A stretch of 64,000 nt of DNA from Halobacteriovoraceae bacterium (GTDB taxonomy: Bacteria > Bdellovibrionota > Bacteriovoracia > Bacteriovoracales > Bacteriovoracaceae), in NCBI GenBank assembly GCA_002712005.1, contig PASP01000017.1, positions 60,808 through 124,807 of the forward strand, read 5' to 3'. A program made the translations under genes and the position numbers. The notes under the pieces were generated by a model. That model ran no database searches. It was given only the letters and a program-made list of their open reading frames with translations, and was not told where the DNA came from. The stretch's first letter is position 1. Each line of letters opens with the position of its first letter. Below are positions 51,210 through 59,613 of this stretch, piece after piece.

Positions 51210-53225
51210 ATGAAAGTTACACCCGTTGTTTCCTTGGCCTTAGCATTAGGCCTAACTCAATCTTATGCCCAAACACAGCACGCTGATCACGACAAAGGTG
51301 AAAAACACAGAGCTGCTGAACACCACGACTCTCTAACACATATCGAAGTTCTCACCGTTCATGGCCAAAATACGAGCAATGCTTGGAATGAAGCCATTGA
51401 ATCAGTCACCGTTCTCGAAGCGGATCAATTGGCCAAAGAGGCTCAAACGACTCTTGGGGAAACTCTCGCTAAAGAAATTGGTATCAGCTCAACTCAATTT
51501 GGTCCCAACGCCTCACGACCTGTCATTCGCGGTCTCGATGGTAATCGAATTCGCCTTCTTCAAGATGGACTTGGAATCATGGACCTCTCTGGTGCCAGTC
51601 AAGATCACGCTATCCCTATTAACCCTCTCGTTTCTAAGAGATTAGAAGTGGTACGAGGTCCTCTCAATCTTCTTTACGGATCTTCGGCCATTGGTGGTGT
51701 CGTCAATGTGGTGACTTCTCGAATTCATAAGAACTATCACGAGCATGCTGCTGGCGGTATTGATGTGAAAACCAACTCTTCAAATAATGGTCAAAATATG
51801 GCCATGAATCTCGACTATGGAGCGAATAACTTTATGCTCCACCTTGATGGAGATATGGGTCAAGCCGAAGATATGAAGTCGCCAGAGAGAAAAATTAATA
51901 ATTCAGAATTTAAGCAAAAGTCCTACGGTGTAGGAACCAGTTACTTTATAGATGATGATACCTATGTGGGTGTAGGCTACTCTCTCTATGATAATTTATA
52001 TGGGGTTGTTGCGGAAGAAGATGTTGATATCAATATGAAACAGCAACGAGTTGATCTTGTTGCTCATCACGACCTCACAGGATTCTTTACCGGTATTCAA
52101 CTGAAATCGGCCCAAACCTTCTATGAGCATCAAGAATTAGAAGGTACAGAAGTGGGAACTGAATTTGATAATGAAAGTAATGAGTCTCGACTTGAACTCT
52201 ACCACCGCTTTAGTGATCAGATGACAGGTATCATTGGAGTTCAAACTCAGATATCAGACTTTAAAGCTGTAGGAGATGAAGCCTTTCTTCCTTTTAATAA
52301 GAGCGAACAATATGCCCTCTTTATTTTTGAGCAGCTCAAGCAAGATTGGGGTAAAGTCAATCTTGGTCTGCGCTATGAGCATGCAAAGGTTGATGCAGAA
52401 GCTGGAAATATTTTAGCGACGGCAAAGAATAAAGACTTCAACAGCTTTAGTGCAGCGACAGGGGTTCTCTATAATCTAACGGATACTCTTGCTACAGGTC
52501 TAAATCTTTCCTACAATGAAAGAGCTGCAACTTTTCAAGAACTCTATTCCAATGGGGCTCACCTAGCAATCGGCAAATTTGTGGTCGGTGATGAAAATCT
52601 TGATAAGGAAAAGTCAGTAGCAGCTGAGTGGAGTCTACGCCAGAAGAATAAAATGTCGGAAACTGTTTTCAATATTTTCGCCCATAAATTTTCCAATTAT
52701 ATCTCTTTAAATCCTACAGGAAATATCGATGATACAGATGAAAGTGGAACGGCCGGAGACTCTGATGAAGACTTCGAAATTTATAATTATGAGCAAAATA
52801 AGGCCCTCATCTATGGTGCGGAACTTAGCTTTACTCACTTTATCAATTCTCAATTTCAGTGGACACTAAAGGGTGACTATCTTCGTGGAAGAAATGAAAC
52901 CTTTTCTCAAAACCTGGCCCGAATGACTCCTATTCGTTTAATGGCGGAATTTCGTTACCTAGGTGATTACCATAATGCAGGAATTGAAATTCAAAGAGTA
53001 TTCCAACAAGATCATACGGCCAATAACGAAACCTCAACTCCCGCCTATACAATGATCAATCTTGATTTCTCTCACGATCTACGAGTTGAAGATCAATCGA
53101 TCATGATTTATGGACAGTTAAATAACTTAACGGATGAAGAGGCCATCAACCATGTTTCCATCATCAAAGATGATATGAGAATGGCCAAAAGACATATTGT
53201 AGTTGGAGTGAGAGCTTCATTCTAG
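51210..53225 (+). CDS. TonB-dependent outer-membrane receptor, ZnuD-like
   Basis: The 671-residue receptor has AAGGA 8 nt before ATG and a signal peptide ending SYAQ. A His-rich N-terminal stretch (TQHADHDKGEKHRAAEHHD) and a TonB-box-like EVLTVHGQN follow. The plug domain has SRPVIRGLDGNRIRLLQDG and VVRGPLNLLYGSSAIGGVV, and the rest is a 22-stranded barrel ending in VVGVRASF. The plug (TLGETLAKEIGISSTQFGPN, then DHAIPINPL) resembles the zinc-acquiring ZnuD family. Zinc as substrate is inferred from this and the His stretch; iron or cobalamin are not ruled out. No TonB/ExbB import gene is beside it. Confidence 0.92.
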   Translation: MKVTPVVSLALALGLTQSYAQTQHADHDKGEKHRAAEHHDSLTHIEVLTVHGQNTSNAWNEAIESVTVLEADQLAKEAQTTLGETLAKEIGISSTQFGPNASRPVIRGLDGNRIRLLQDGLGIMDLSGASQDHAIPINPLVSKRLEVVRGPLNLLYGSSAIGGVVNVVTSRIHKNYHEHAAGGIDVKTNSSNNGQNMAMNLDYGANNFMLHLDGDMGQAEDMKSPERKINNSEFKQKSYGVGTSYFIDDDTYVGVGYSLYDNLYGVVAEEDVDINMKQQRVDLVAHHDLTGFFTGIQLKSAQTFYEHQELEGTEVGTEFDNESNESRLELYHRFSDQMTGIIGVQTQISDFKAVGDEAFLPFNKSEQYALFIFEQLKQDWGKVNLGLRYEHAKVDAEAGNILATAKNKDFNSFSAATGVLYNLTDTLATGLNLSYNERAATFQELYSNGAHLAIGKFVVGDENLDKEKSVAAEWSLRQKNKMSETVFNIFAHKFSNYISLNPTGNIDDTDESGTAGDSDEDFEIYNYEQNKALIYGAELSFTHFINSQFQWTLKGDYLRGRNETFSQNLARMTPIRLMAEFRYLGDYHNAGIEIQRVFQQDHTANNETSTPAYTMINLDFSHDLRVEDQSIMIYGQLNNLTDEEAINHVSIIKDDMRMAKRHIVVGVRASF

Positions 53226-53242
53226 GAATTATGTCACGAGTA

Positions 53243-53271
53243 CTTCCCTAGGAGTTAACCGACTAGGGAAG
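53243..53271 (+). terminator. terminator of the TonB-dependent receptor gene
   Basis: A 9-bp perfect stem CTTCCCTAG (53243-53251) with CTAGGGAAG (53263-53271) and an 11-nt loop. ATTTTCTAT follows on the plus strand. It lies 17 bp after the receptor stop codon and directly before the convergent fibre gene's stop codon. Confidence 0.75.
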
Positions 53272-53276
53272 ATTTT

Positions 53277-56200
53277 CTATTCAACAGAAGCAGGTCTTCG
53301 AGGCGTATACTCAGGACCTTCCGCTTTCGCATCCCAACCCTTCTTAGCAATTTCATCTTTTCGAGTAGCGATCAAGAGAACATTATAAGGTCCATCCGTA
53401 TCAGCTTTCACCGTAAGTTGAGTTTGTTCTTTATTTACTTTACCAAAGGCCCTTCCAAAGTGTTCCACCGCATTTACCCAGATTTGTTCATCTTCATTGA
53501 GATCTTTAAAATAGTCGGGAAGCTCTATCACGGCCTCTCCATCCACCACTTCAACTTTGTAGCGATAGATATTATCCCCTCGGTTTGGACTTTCCACGAA
53601 GGAGTGTCTTAGGCGTACTCCTTCTTTAGCTTTCTCTTCGTTGGGATGAGGAATATCAAAGGTTCCCGACCCCTTGGCAATGGCTCCCCCAACGGTGAGA
53701 TCACCGAACCAATTGAATAAACCTGTATTAAGGTCCATATAACCCTTAAGAGCGTCATTATCTGTTTCGACAAATGTAATCTCTGCATCACTTTCTATAG
53801 AAAGTGCATTATCATGAGGAGCAGTAGCTCCTCCAGTCATTGCTTGAATCCCCGTTTTAAACATATAAATGGCATGCTCATCACTTGCACTTCCCAGAGA
53901 TCGTCCAATCGCATAATCATCTGCTAATGAAATATTACCACCAACAATAGAGAGTTTTTGTGCAGGGGAAGTAGTTCCTATCCCAACATTTCCGCCATTT
54001 AAAATCACATCTTTATTTTCTAAAATAGATAAGGGGTAAGGAGTAGTATTATTAACACGAATTGAAAATGCTCTACCATCTGCAACTGTTTGCCATTCAA
54101 GATCTGAATTATCACTCTCTGTATAAAAAATGGAAGGATGAATATCGGAGTTTAGTCTGAGATCACCAGCGATATGAAGTTTACTTGTTGGAGTACTTGT
54201 CCCCACTCCTACATTTCCATCATTCTTTACGGTAAATAGAGTTGGTGCGGCGGAAGTTTCACTTCCCACTTTTATCGAGAAGTCTCCTGTTCCATCATTA
54301 AGTCCATCAATATTGAGATTTAAATGATTAGCGGCTGCAATAGCACCGTCTCCCATAAAGAGAATATCAGAGATAGTAGATATATCATCTTCATTGGACA
54401 TTAGAATTGCTCCGCCAATATCCAATGTTGCTTGAGGCTCACCGGTCCCAATTTTGATGTCTCCATCGTGATCAATGGTCAGACGATCTGTAGCTGCAGT
54501 AGCGCCATTTTCTACAGTGCTAAAGCGAATTCTTGACCCTATTCCTGTCGGGATATGATTTTCACTGGCCTCGACTGACATAAATTCTGAAGGGGCAAAA
54601 CTTCCGTCACTCGCTTCTGTATAAGTAAAGAATTGACCGATTAATTCAGTATCAAGAACTCCGCTTCCTCCGTTGTGGCGTTTAAAGAAGAAGGTAGGAG
54701 AACTTAAGGCCTCATCCTCTAGTACAAGAGTACTTGATCCCTTAACGTGTAGAGTTCCTTCAACAACTTCTCCGGCCTTACCAATTCCTACTTTAGCACC
54801 ATCGACTGCTCTTAGAACTTCAGCCCCATTGACGGCGATACCAAGAGAAGTCGTAGCTGTAGGATTATAGAGTCCAGTAGAGGGAGAGGTTGCAAAAGCA
54901 TAGCTTGGAGATGCAGCAGAGCCTTCTTCAGCAAAGAAAGCGGTTGAACGAGTATTTCCATCTACGTCGAGAGTCGTTGTAGGGGTCGTTTTACCAATGG
55001 CCACATTTCCGCCATTATAATAGAGATCTGTAGTATTTAAAGTCCAATTCCCAGCACTCGTGGCATCCGCACATACATATTGCGTTCCATCTGAAGCAAT
55101 AATCTGACCATTTGTACAGGCCGTGGTGATTTTGGTATCAGAAAGGGAGGCGATTTTAGCATCGGTAACCCCACCATCTTTAATCTGTAAGGTATCAGTA
55201 GCAATTTCAATGGTGGCATCATCAACAGAGATATCAAGAGTACGATCTAAACTTAAATCTCCTCCCCCACTGAGACCTGCACCAGCAATAATTGAAGTGC
55301 TTTGTTCAGCTTTTGCCGCGACACTTGAATCAAGAGCAGAAATATCGACACCATCAAATGTCTGAGTCGCGCTAAAAGCGATATCTCCAGTCATAGTACC
55401 ACCGGCCAAAGGAAGCTTAGAGCTTAAATCAGTCGTTAGGTTATTGATCTTCGATTGAGCAATGGCCGCAGTGGCACTCACTTTTGCATCTGTAATCCCA
55501 CCATCTTTAACTTCAAGAACATCTGTCACGATAGCGATCGTGGAATCATCAACATTCACACTAAGACTTCCCGTAGTTGTAATGGGACCATCACTAAGAC
55601 CATCCCCTCCAGCAACAGAAGTTACCGTACCGCTACCAGAGCCCCAAGGATCACTGGCATCTTTACAATTTGCTCCTGTTTCATCACAAATCTGAGTAAT
55701 ATGAAGAGCTCCTGCATTAGTAAATAAGGCCTGATTGAGGGAGTTATATTGAATAAGAAATTCATTACTGCCACTTTCTGTGAGTGCCCAAAGATTAGTA
55801 TCTGCTCCTTGGTCTCTTAGAACTAAAGAATTAAAATTCCCCACATTTCCGGCAGCAATATTTTGATCATTTAAATTGAGAGCTCCTGTCATAGGAACGG
55901 TTCCGTCAGCGAGAAAGTCTCCACTACCTGAACCTACACCAGCAATGGCCGTATCCACATAGGATTTAATCGCCTTTTGACTGGGTACCAGAAGATCGGA
56001 GTCAGAACTAAGAGTCGCATCAATATCGAGATAACTCAGAGGCATTTGTTGAATATCATCCACATTAGTAAGGCCCACATCACTTGGCCCAAGAGTACTA
56101 ATCGCATTCGTATTAGAAGTGATATTAGTCGCATTGGTGGCAATATTTGAAGTATTAGTAGAGATATCAAAAGAATTTGAAGCGATATCTGAAGTATTTC

Positions 56201-59200
56201 CCGATACCGTTGAAGAAAGAGTGGTCAAACCATTAACTTTAACCTGAGGAATTTCTCCATCAGCAATATCTAGTTTTGTATAGTCTATGGCCGCTGTTGC
56301 ACTGACTAAGGCATTGGTAATCGCACCATTTGCAATTTGTAAGGTATCGGCTGCAATTTCAATAGTAGTGGTATCTACGTTTACACTTAGAGAACCAGAA
56401 GTCGTAATGGGTCCATCACTTAGTCCATCTCCTCCACCTACAGAAGTTACCGTTCCACTCCCACTACTCCAGGGGTCACTCGCATCTCGACAATTGGAGC
56501 CTGTTTCATCACAAATACGAGTGATATTAAGATCTCCCCCATTTGTTATATTCTGAGAGTTTAAATTGAGTGCCCCTGTCATGGGAATCGTTCCATCGGC
56601 AAGGAAGTCACCATTTCCAACAGAGGAAATCGCTGTATCAACATAGCTTTTAATCGCCATTTGACTTGGGACTCGAGTATTTGAGTCAGCACTAAGAGCA
56701 ACATCCGTATCCAAATAACTTAAGGGCATCTGTTGAATATCATCCACATTACTAAGACCAATATCGGCCTTGGTTAAAGAACTGATAGCCGTGGTATTCC
56801 CTGAAATATTCGAAGCATTCGTACTTACACTTGAAGCAAGGGCCGTAAGTCCATTAACCTTTGCTTGAGCAATATCACCATCAGCAATATTCAACTTAGA
56901 GTAATCAATGGCCGCTGTGGCACTAATTTTAGAATTCGTGATCCCTCCATCTTTTAATTGAAGAGTATCTACAGGTATTTCAAGAGTTACATCATCGACA
57001 TTGACACTTAAACTTCCTGAAGTTGTAATGGGCCCATCACTTAGACCTGCTCCACCAGAAACGGAAGTAACCGTTCCCCCACCACCTGTCCATGGATCAC
57101 TAATATCTTTACAATTAACACCGGTTTCATCGCAGATTTCACTTACTCTTAGACTTCCCCCATTAATTAAATTTTGATTCCCTAAGTTAAAGGCTCCAGT
57201 CATCGCGACTGAGCCATCGGCCAAAAAATCTCCGCTTCCCGAACTTACTCCCGATATGGCGCTATCGACATACGTCTTTATCGCCATCTGACTGGGAACA
57301 CGAGTATTAGAATTGGCCGTTAAAGTATTATCTGTATCTAAATAACTCAGAGGCAACTGTTGGATATCATCGACATTACTCAGTCCAATATCTGCTTTAG
57401 TTAATGAACTAATTGCTGTTGTATTGGCCGAAATATTTGATGTATTTGTACTTACATTAGAGGCCAAGGTAGTGAGACCATTGACTTTGGCCTGTGTAAT
57501 CGCAGCATCGGGAATATTTAATTTAGAGTAATCAATGGCCGCTGTTGCATTTATTTTGGCATTAGTAATCCCTCCATCTTTTAATTGGAGGGCATCGGTA
57601 GCTATCTCTATAGTGGTATTATCAATATTGATATCGAGGGTACCCGTTGTTGTGATGGGACCATCACTTAGACCGGCCCCTCCAGTAATCGAGGTTACGG
57701 TCCCACTTGATGTAGACCAAGCTTCGCTTGCATCTTTACAATTGGCGCCTGTTTCATCACAGAGCTGAGTTATATGAAGCGCACCTGTTTGCGTAAAAAG
57801 GGCTTGCTGAACGGAATTATATTGAAGCGCAAATTCATTACCTATCAATTCTCTTAATTGCCAAGTTTGAGAATCAGCACCTTGATCACGAAGAACTAAA
57901 TTCGTGGTCGTGATTTGCATTCCATTTATAATAGACTGATTATTCAAGTTTAAACTTCCTGTCATGGGAACCGAACCATCAGCAAAGAAATCTCCAGCGC
58001 CAAAGCCTGCAATAGAATTATCTACATAGGTTTTAATCGCCTGTTGAGAAGGGACTTGAGTATTAGAGTTTGCAGCAAGAGTAGAATCTGTATCGAGATA
58101 ACTCAATGGCATTTGCTGAATATCATCCACATTAGCTAGTCCAATATCGGCTTTCGTTAAAGAAGAGATCGCCGTAGTATTGGCCGAAATATTTGAGGTA
58201 TTAGTCGTGATATTCGAAGAGTTGCTACTAATATTAGAAGCATTATTTGATATTTGAGAAGCGTGATTAGATATTGAAGTATTCAAACTTGTAATGTCAG
58301 AAGAGTGAGTTGAAATATCTGTAGTGTGAGAAGATACAGTACTTCTTAAACTCGCAAGTCCCGAAACCTTCGCTTCAGGAATATCTCCATCAGCGATATT
58401 AAGTTTAGAATAAACAATCCCCGCACTAGCATCAATATCAGCATTAACAATTGTTCCATCAGTAATTTCAGAACTACTGACAGAATTACTTCCCCCACTT
58501 GTGCGATCATCATCAGCATACCATTGGGTTCCATCAAATTTTAAAACTTGCCCAGTCGTCGCTGGAGTCGATAAATCAATATCACTTAAATCAGAAATAC
58601 TAGAAGTTGTTTTATCAATCTGGGCCCAGGTATAATCTCCTGCCTGGGCAGTGATGGCCCCATTACGGCCATTAAAGCTTGTTACTGTTGCGGCCGTATC
58701 TTTTTCAACCTTTTCCCATTGGCCAATTACATTATTCCAAACAACCCAATCCCCAATGAGCCAAGAGTTTGTCCCCGCTCCTCCGGAGAGATCGCTATTA
58801 CCGGCCGTTTCAACAATATAGAATTCACCTAAACTGCCTCCGATAGTAAGATCTGGGGTATTAGTATTAGCATCCCAATTACCTGCATAGGTAAGAGAGT
58901 TCAAATCACTTGCCTGCCAAGTGGTGCCATCAAATCGGAGAACTTGGCCAACCCCTGCACCCATGGAAGATAATTTATCAGCGGTAATCGCCCCATCAGC
59001 AATCTTTACTGAAGTAATGGAACCATCCACAAGATCAAATTGAACCGTCGTTACACTTTGCCCATAGGCATTTTCAAAGATAAGATCAATGGCCGAATTC
59101 AAGGCCAATTTTATAATTTGAGAAGAAGAAAGGATAAGAGCATTCTTACTTTTATTAGAAATAGAAAGTTCTTGATTTAGTCCGTGCCCATCACGAATTG

Positions 59201-59417
59201 ATACTTTGGTTATACTATCCAGTTGTGAACCTGAAACAATTAGCTCATCTTGGGCAAGGGATACACTATCCACTTTAATCTCAATATTTTCGTCAACAGT
59301 GCCCCCAACTTTGGTTCGATCAAAGCCAATCATTTCAACCTTGTCCGCTGTTAATATACAGCTCGACAATAATGAGACGAGAAGTGAATATGAGAGTATC
59401 TTTAAAACTTTAAACAT
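53277..59417 (-). CDS. giant tail-fibre-like surface lipoprotein
   Basis: The 2046-residue product has a signal with lipobox LSSC (about Cys20). After a beta-rich head domain it has at least four repeated units, each with a heptad-like coiled segment (ISANTTAISSLTKADIGL), the phrase NVDDIQQMPLSYLD, and a Cys pair in CDETGANCKD. Trimeric-fibre patterns follow (GNVGIGTSTPTSKLHIAG type). It ends with a compact domain (HSFVESPNRGDNIYRYKVEV, then NVLLIATRKDE) found at the C-terminus of other fibre proteins. It resembles the mosaic adhesive trimer proteins of Bdellovibrio, which bind prey. No ribosome binding site is evident. TCTACACTT lies 46 bp upstream. Confidence 0.85.
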   Translation of the reverse strand: MFKVLKILSYSLLVSLLSSCILTADKVEMIGFDRTKVGGTVDENIEIKVDSVSLAQDELIVSGSQLDSITKVSIRDGHGLNQELSISNKSKNALILSSSQIIKLALNSAIDLIFENAYGQSVTTVQFDLVDGSITSVKIADGAITADKLSSMGAGVGQVLRFDGTTWQASDLNSLTYAGNWDANTNTPDLTIGGSLGEFYIVETAGNSDLSGGAGTNSWLIGDWVVWNNVIGQWEKVEKDTAATVTSFNGRNGAITAQAGDYTWAQIDKTTSSISDLSDIDLSTPATTGQVLKFDGTQWYADDDRTSGGSNSVSSSEITDGTIVNADIDASAGIVYSKLNIADGDIPEAKVSGLASLRSTVSSHTTDISTHSSDITSLNTSISNHASQISNNASNISSNSSNITTNTSNISANTTAISSLTKADIGLANVDDIQQMPLSYLDTDSTLAANSNTQVPSQQAIKTYVDNSIAGFGAGDFFADGSVPMTGSLNLNNQSIINGMQITTTNLVLRDQGADSQTWQLRELIGNEFALQYNSVQQALFTQTGALHITQLCDETGANCKDASEAWSTSSGTVTSITGGAGLSDGPITTTGTLDINIDNTTIEIATDALQLKDGGITNAKINATAAIDYSKLNIPDAAITQAKVNGLTTLASNVSTNTSNISANTTAISSLTKADIGLSNVDDIQQLPLSYLDTDNTLTANSNTRVPSQMAIKTYVDSAISGVSSGSGDFLADGSVAMTGAFNLGNQNLINGGSLRVSEICDETGVNCKDISDPWTGGGGTVTSVSGGAGLSDGPITTSGSLSVNVDDVTLEIPVDTLQLKDGGITNSKISATAAIDYSKLNIADGDIAQAKVNGLTALASSVSTNASNISGNTTAISSLTKADIGLSNVDDIQQMPLSYLDTDVALSADSNTRVPSQMAIKSYVDTAISSVGNGDFLADGTIPMTGALNLNSQNITNGGDLNITRICDETGSNCRDASDPWSSGSGTVTSVGGGDGLSDGPITTSGSLSVNVDTTTIEIAADTLQIANGAITNALVSATAAIDYTKLDIADGEIPQVKVNGLTTLSSTVSGNTSDIASNSFDISTNTSNIATNATNITSNTNAISTLGPSDVGLTNVDDIQQMPLSYLDIDATLSSDSDLLVPSQKAIKSYVDTAIAGVGSGSGDFLADGTVPMTGALNLNDQNIAAGNVGNFNSLVLRDQGADTNLWALTESGSNEFLIQYNSLNQALFTNAGALHITQICDETGANCKDASDPWGSGSGTVTSVAGGDGLSDGPITTTGSLSVNVDDSTIAIVTDVLEVKDGGITDAKVSATAAIAQSKINNLTTDLSSKLPLAGGTMTGDIAFSATQTFDGVDISALDSSVAAKAEQSTSIIAGAGLSGGGDLSLDRTLDISVDDATIEIATDTLQIKDGGVTDAKIASLSDTKITTACTNGQIIASDGTQYVCADATSAGNWTLNTTDLYYNGGNVAIGKTTPTTTLDVDGNTRSTAFFAEEGSAASPSYAFATSPSTGLYNPTATTSLGIAVNGAEVLRAVDGAKVGIGKAGEVVEGTLHVKGSSTLVLEDEALSSPTFFFKRHNGGSGVLDTELIGQFFTYTEASDGSFAPSEFMSVEASENHIPTGIGSRIRFSTVENGATAATDRLTIDHDGDIKIGTGEPQATLDIGGAILMSNEDDISTISDILFMGDGAIAAANHLNLNIDGLNDGTGDFSIKVGSETSAAPTLFTVKNDGNVGVGTSTPTSKLHIAGDLRLNSDIHPSIFYTESDNSDLEWQTVADGRAFSIRVNNTTPYPLSILENKDVILNGGNVGIGTTSPAQKLSIVGGNISLADDYAIGRSLGSASDEHAIYMFKTGIQAMTGGATAPHDNALSIESDAEITFVETDNDALKGYMDLNTGLFNWFGDLTVGGAIAKGSGTFDIPHPNEEKAKEGVRLRHSFVESPNRGDNIYRYKVEVVDGEAVIELPDYFKDLNEDEQIWVNAVEHFGRAFGKVNKEQTQLTVKADTDGPYNVLLIATRKDEIAKKGWDAKAEGPEYTPRRPASVE
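55600..58380 (-). repeat. direct repeat units within the fibre lipoprotein gene
   Basis: Four similar units of about 620-830 bp. Copies of the GTTTCATC(A/G)C word encoding the DETG part of the Cys motif occur at 57751, 57124, 56503 and 55678. The surrounding segments coding NVDDIQQ and CDETGxNC are strongly similar at DNA level. Recombination between units could change the fibre length in frame. Confidence 0.8.
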
Positions 59418-59462
59418 AAAATCTAGATTCAGCCTAATAACTTATCGAAAATGCAGTCTAAG

Positions 59463-59471
59463 AAGTGTAGA
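59463..59471 (-). promoter_or_regulatory. TCTACACTT motif upstream of the fibre lipoprotein gene
   Basis: Exact minus-strand copy of the 9-mer, 46 bp before the start codon. CGATAAG follows about 15 nt downstream, which slightly resembles a flagellar-type -10 (GCCGATAA). This is weak evidence. Confidence 0.3.
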
Positions 59472-59613
59472 AAAAAGTTTACTATGAGAACGAATTGGCA
59501 GGTTTTACCATCCTAAATTCAGTAACTTAGAAAATACTCAATAAAATAAAAAAAAAGGAATGACCCTATTTAGAGGCAGCCTACTTAAGTCGGGAAATAT
59601 TTAAGGAAAAGAC

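Noticed and set aside
55600..58380. CRISPR-like array
   Set aside because: The repeats are long, in frame and code for protein; spacing is hundreds of bp and no cas gene is near.
55123..58537. Plus-strand ORFs opposite the fibre lipoprotein
   Set aside because: They repeat because the fibre units repeat. They have no start signals and no family signature.
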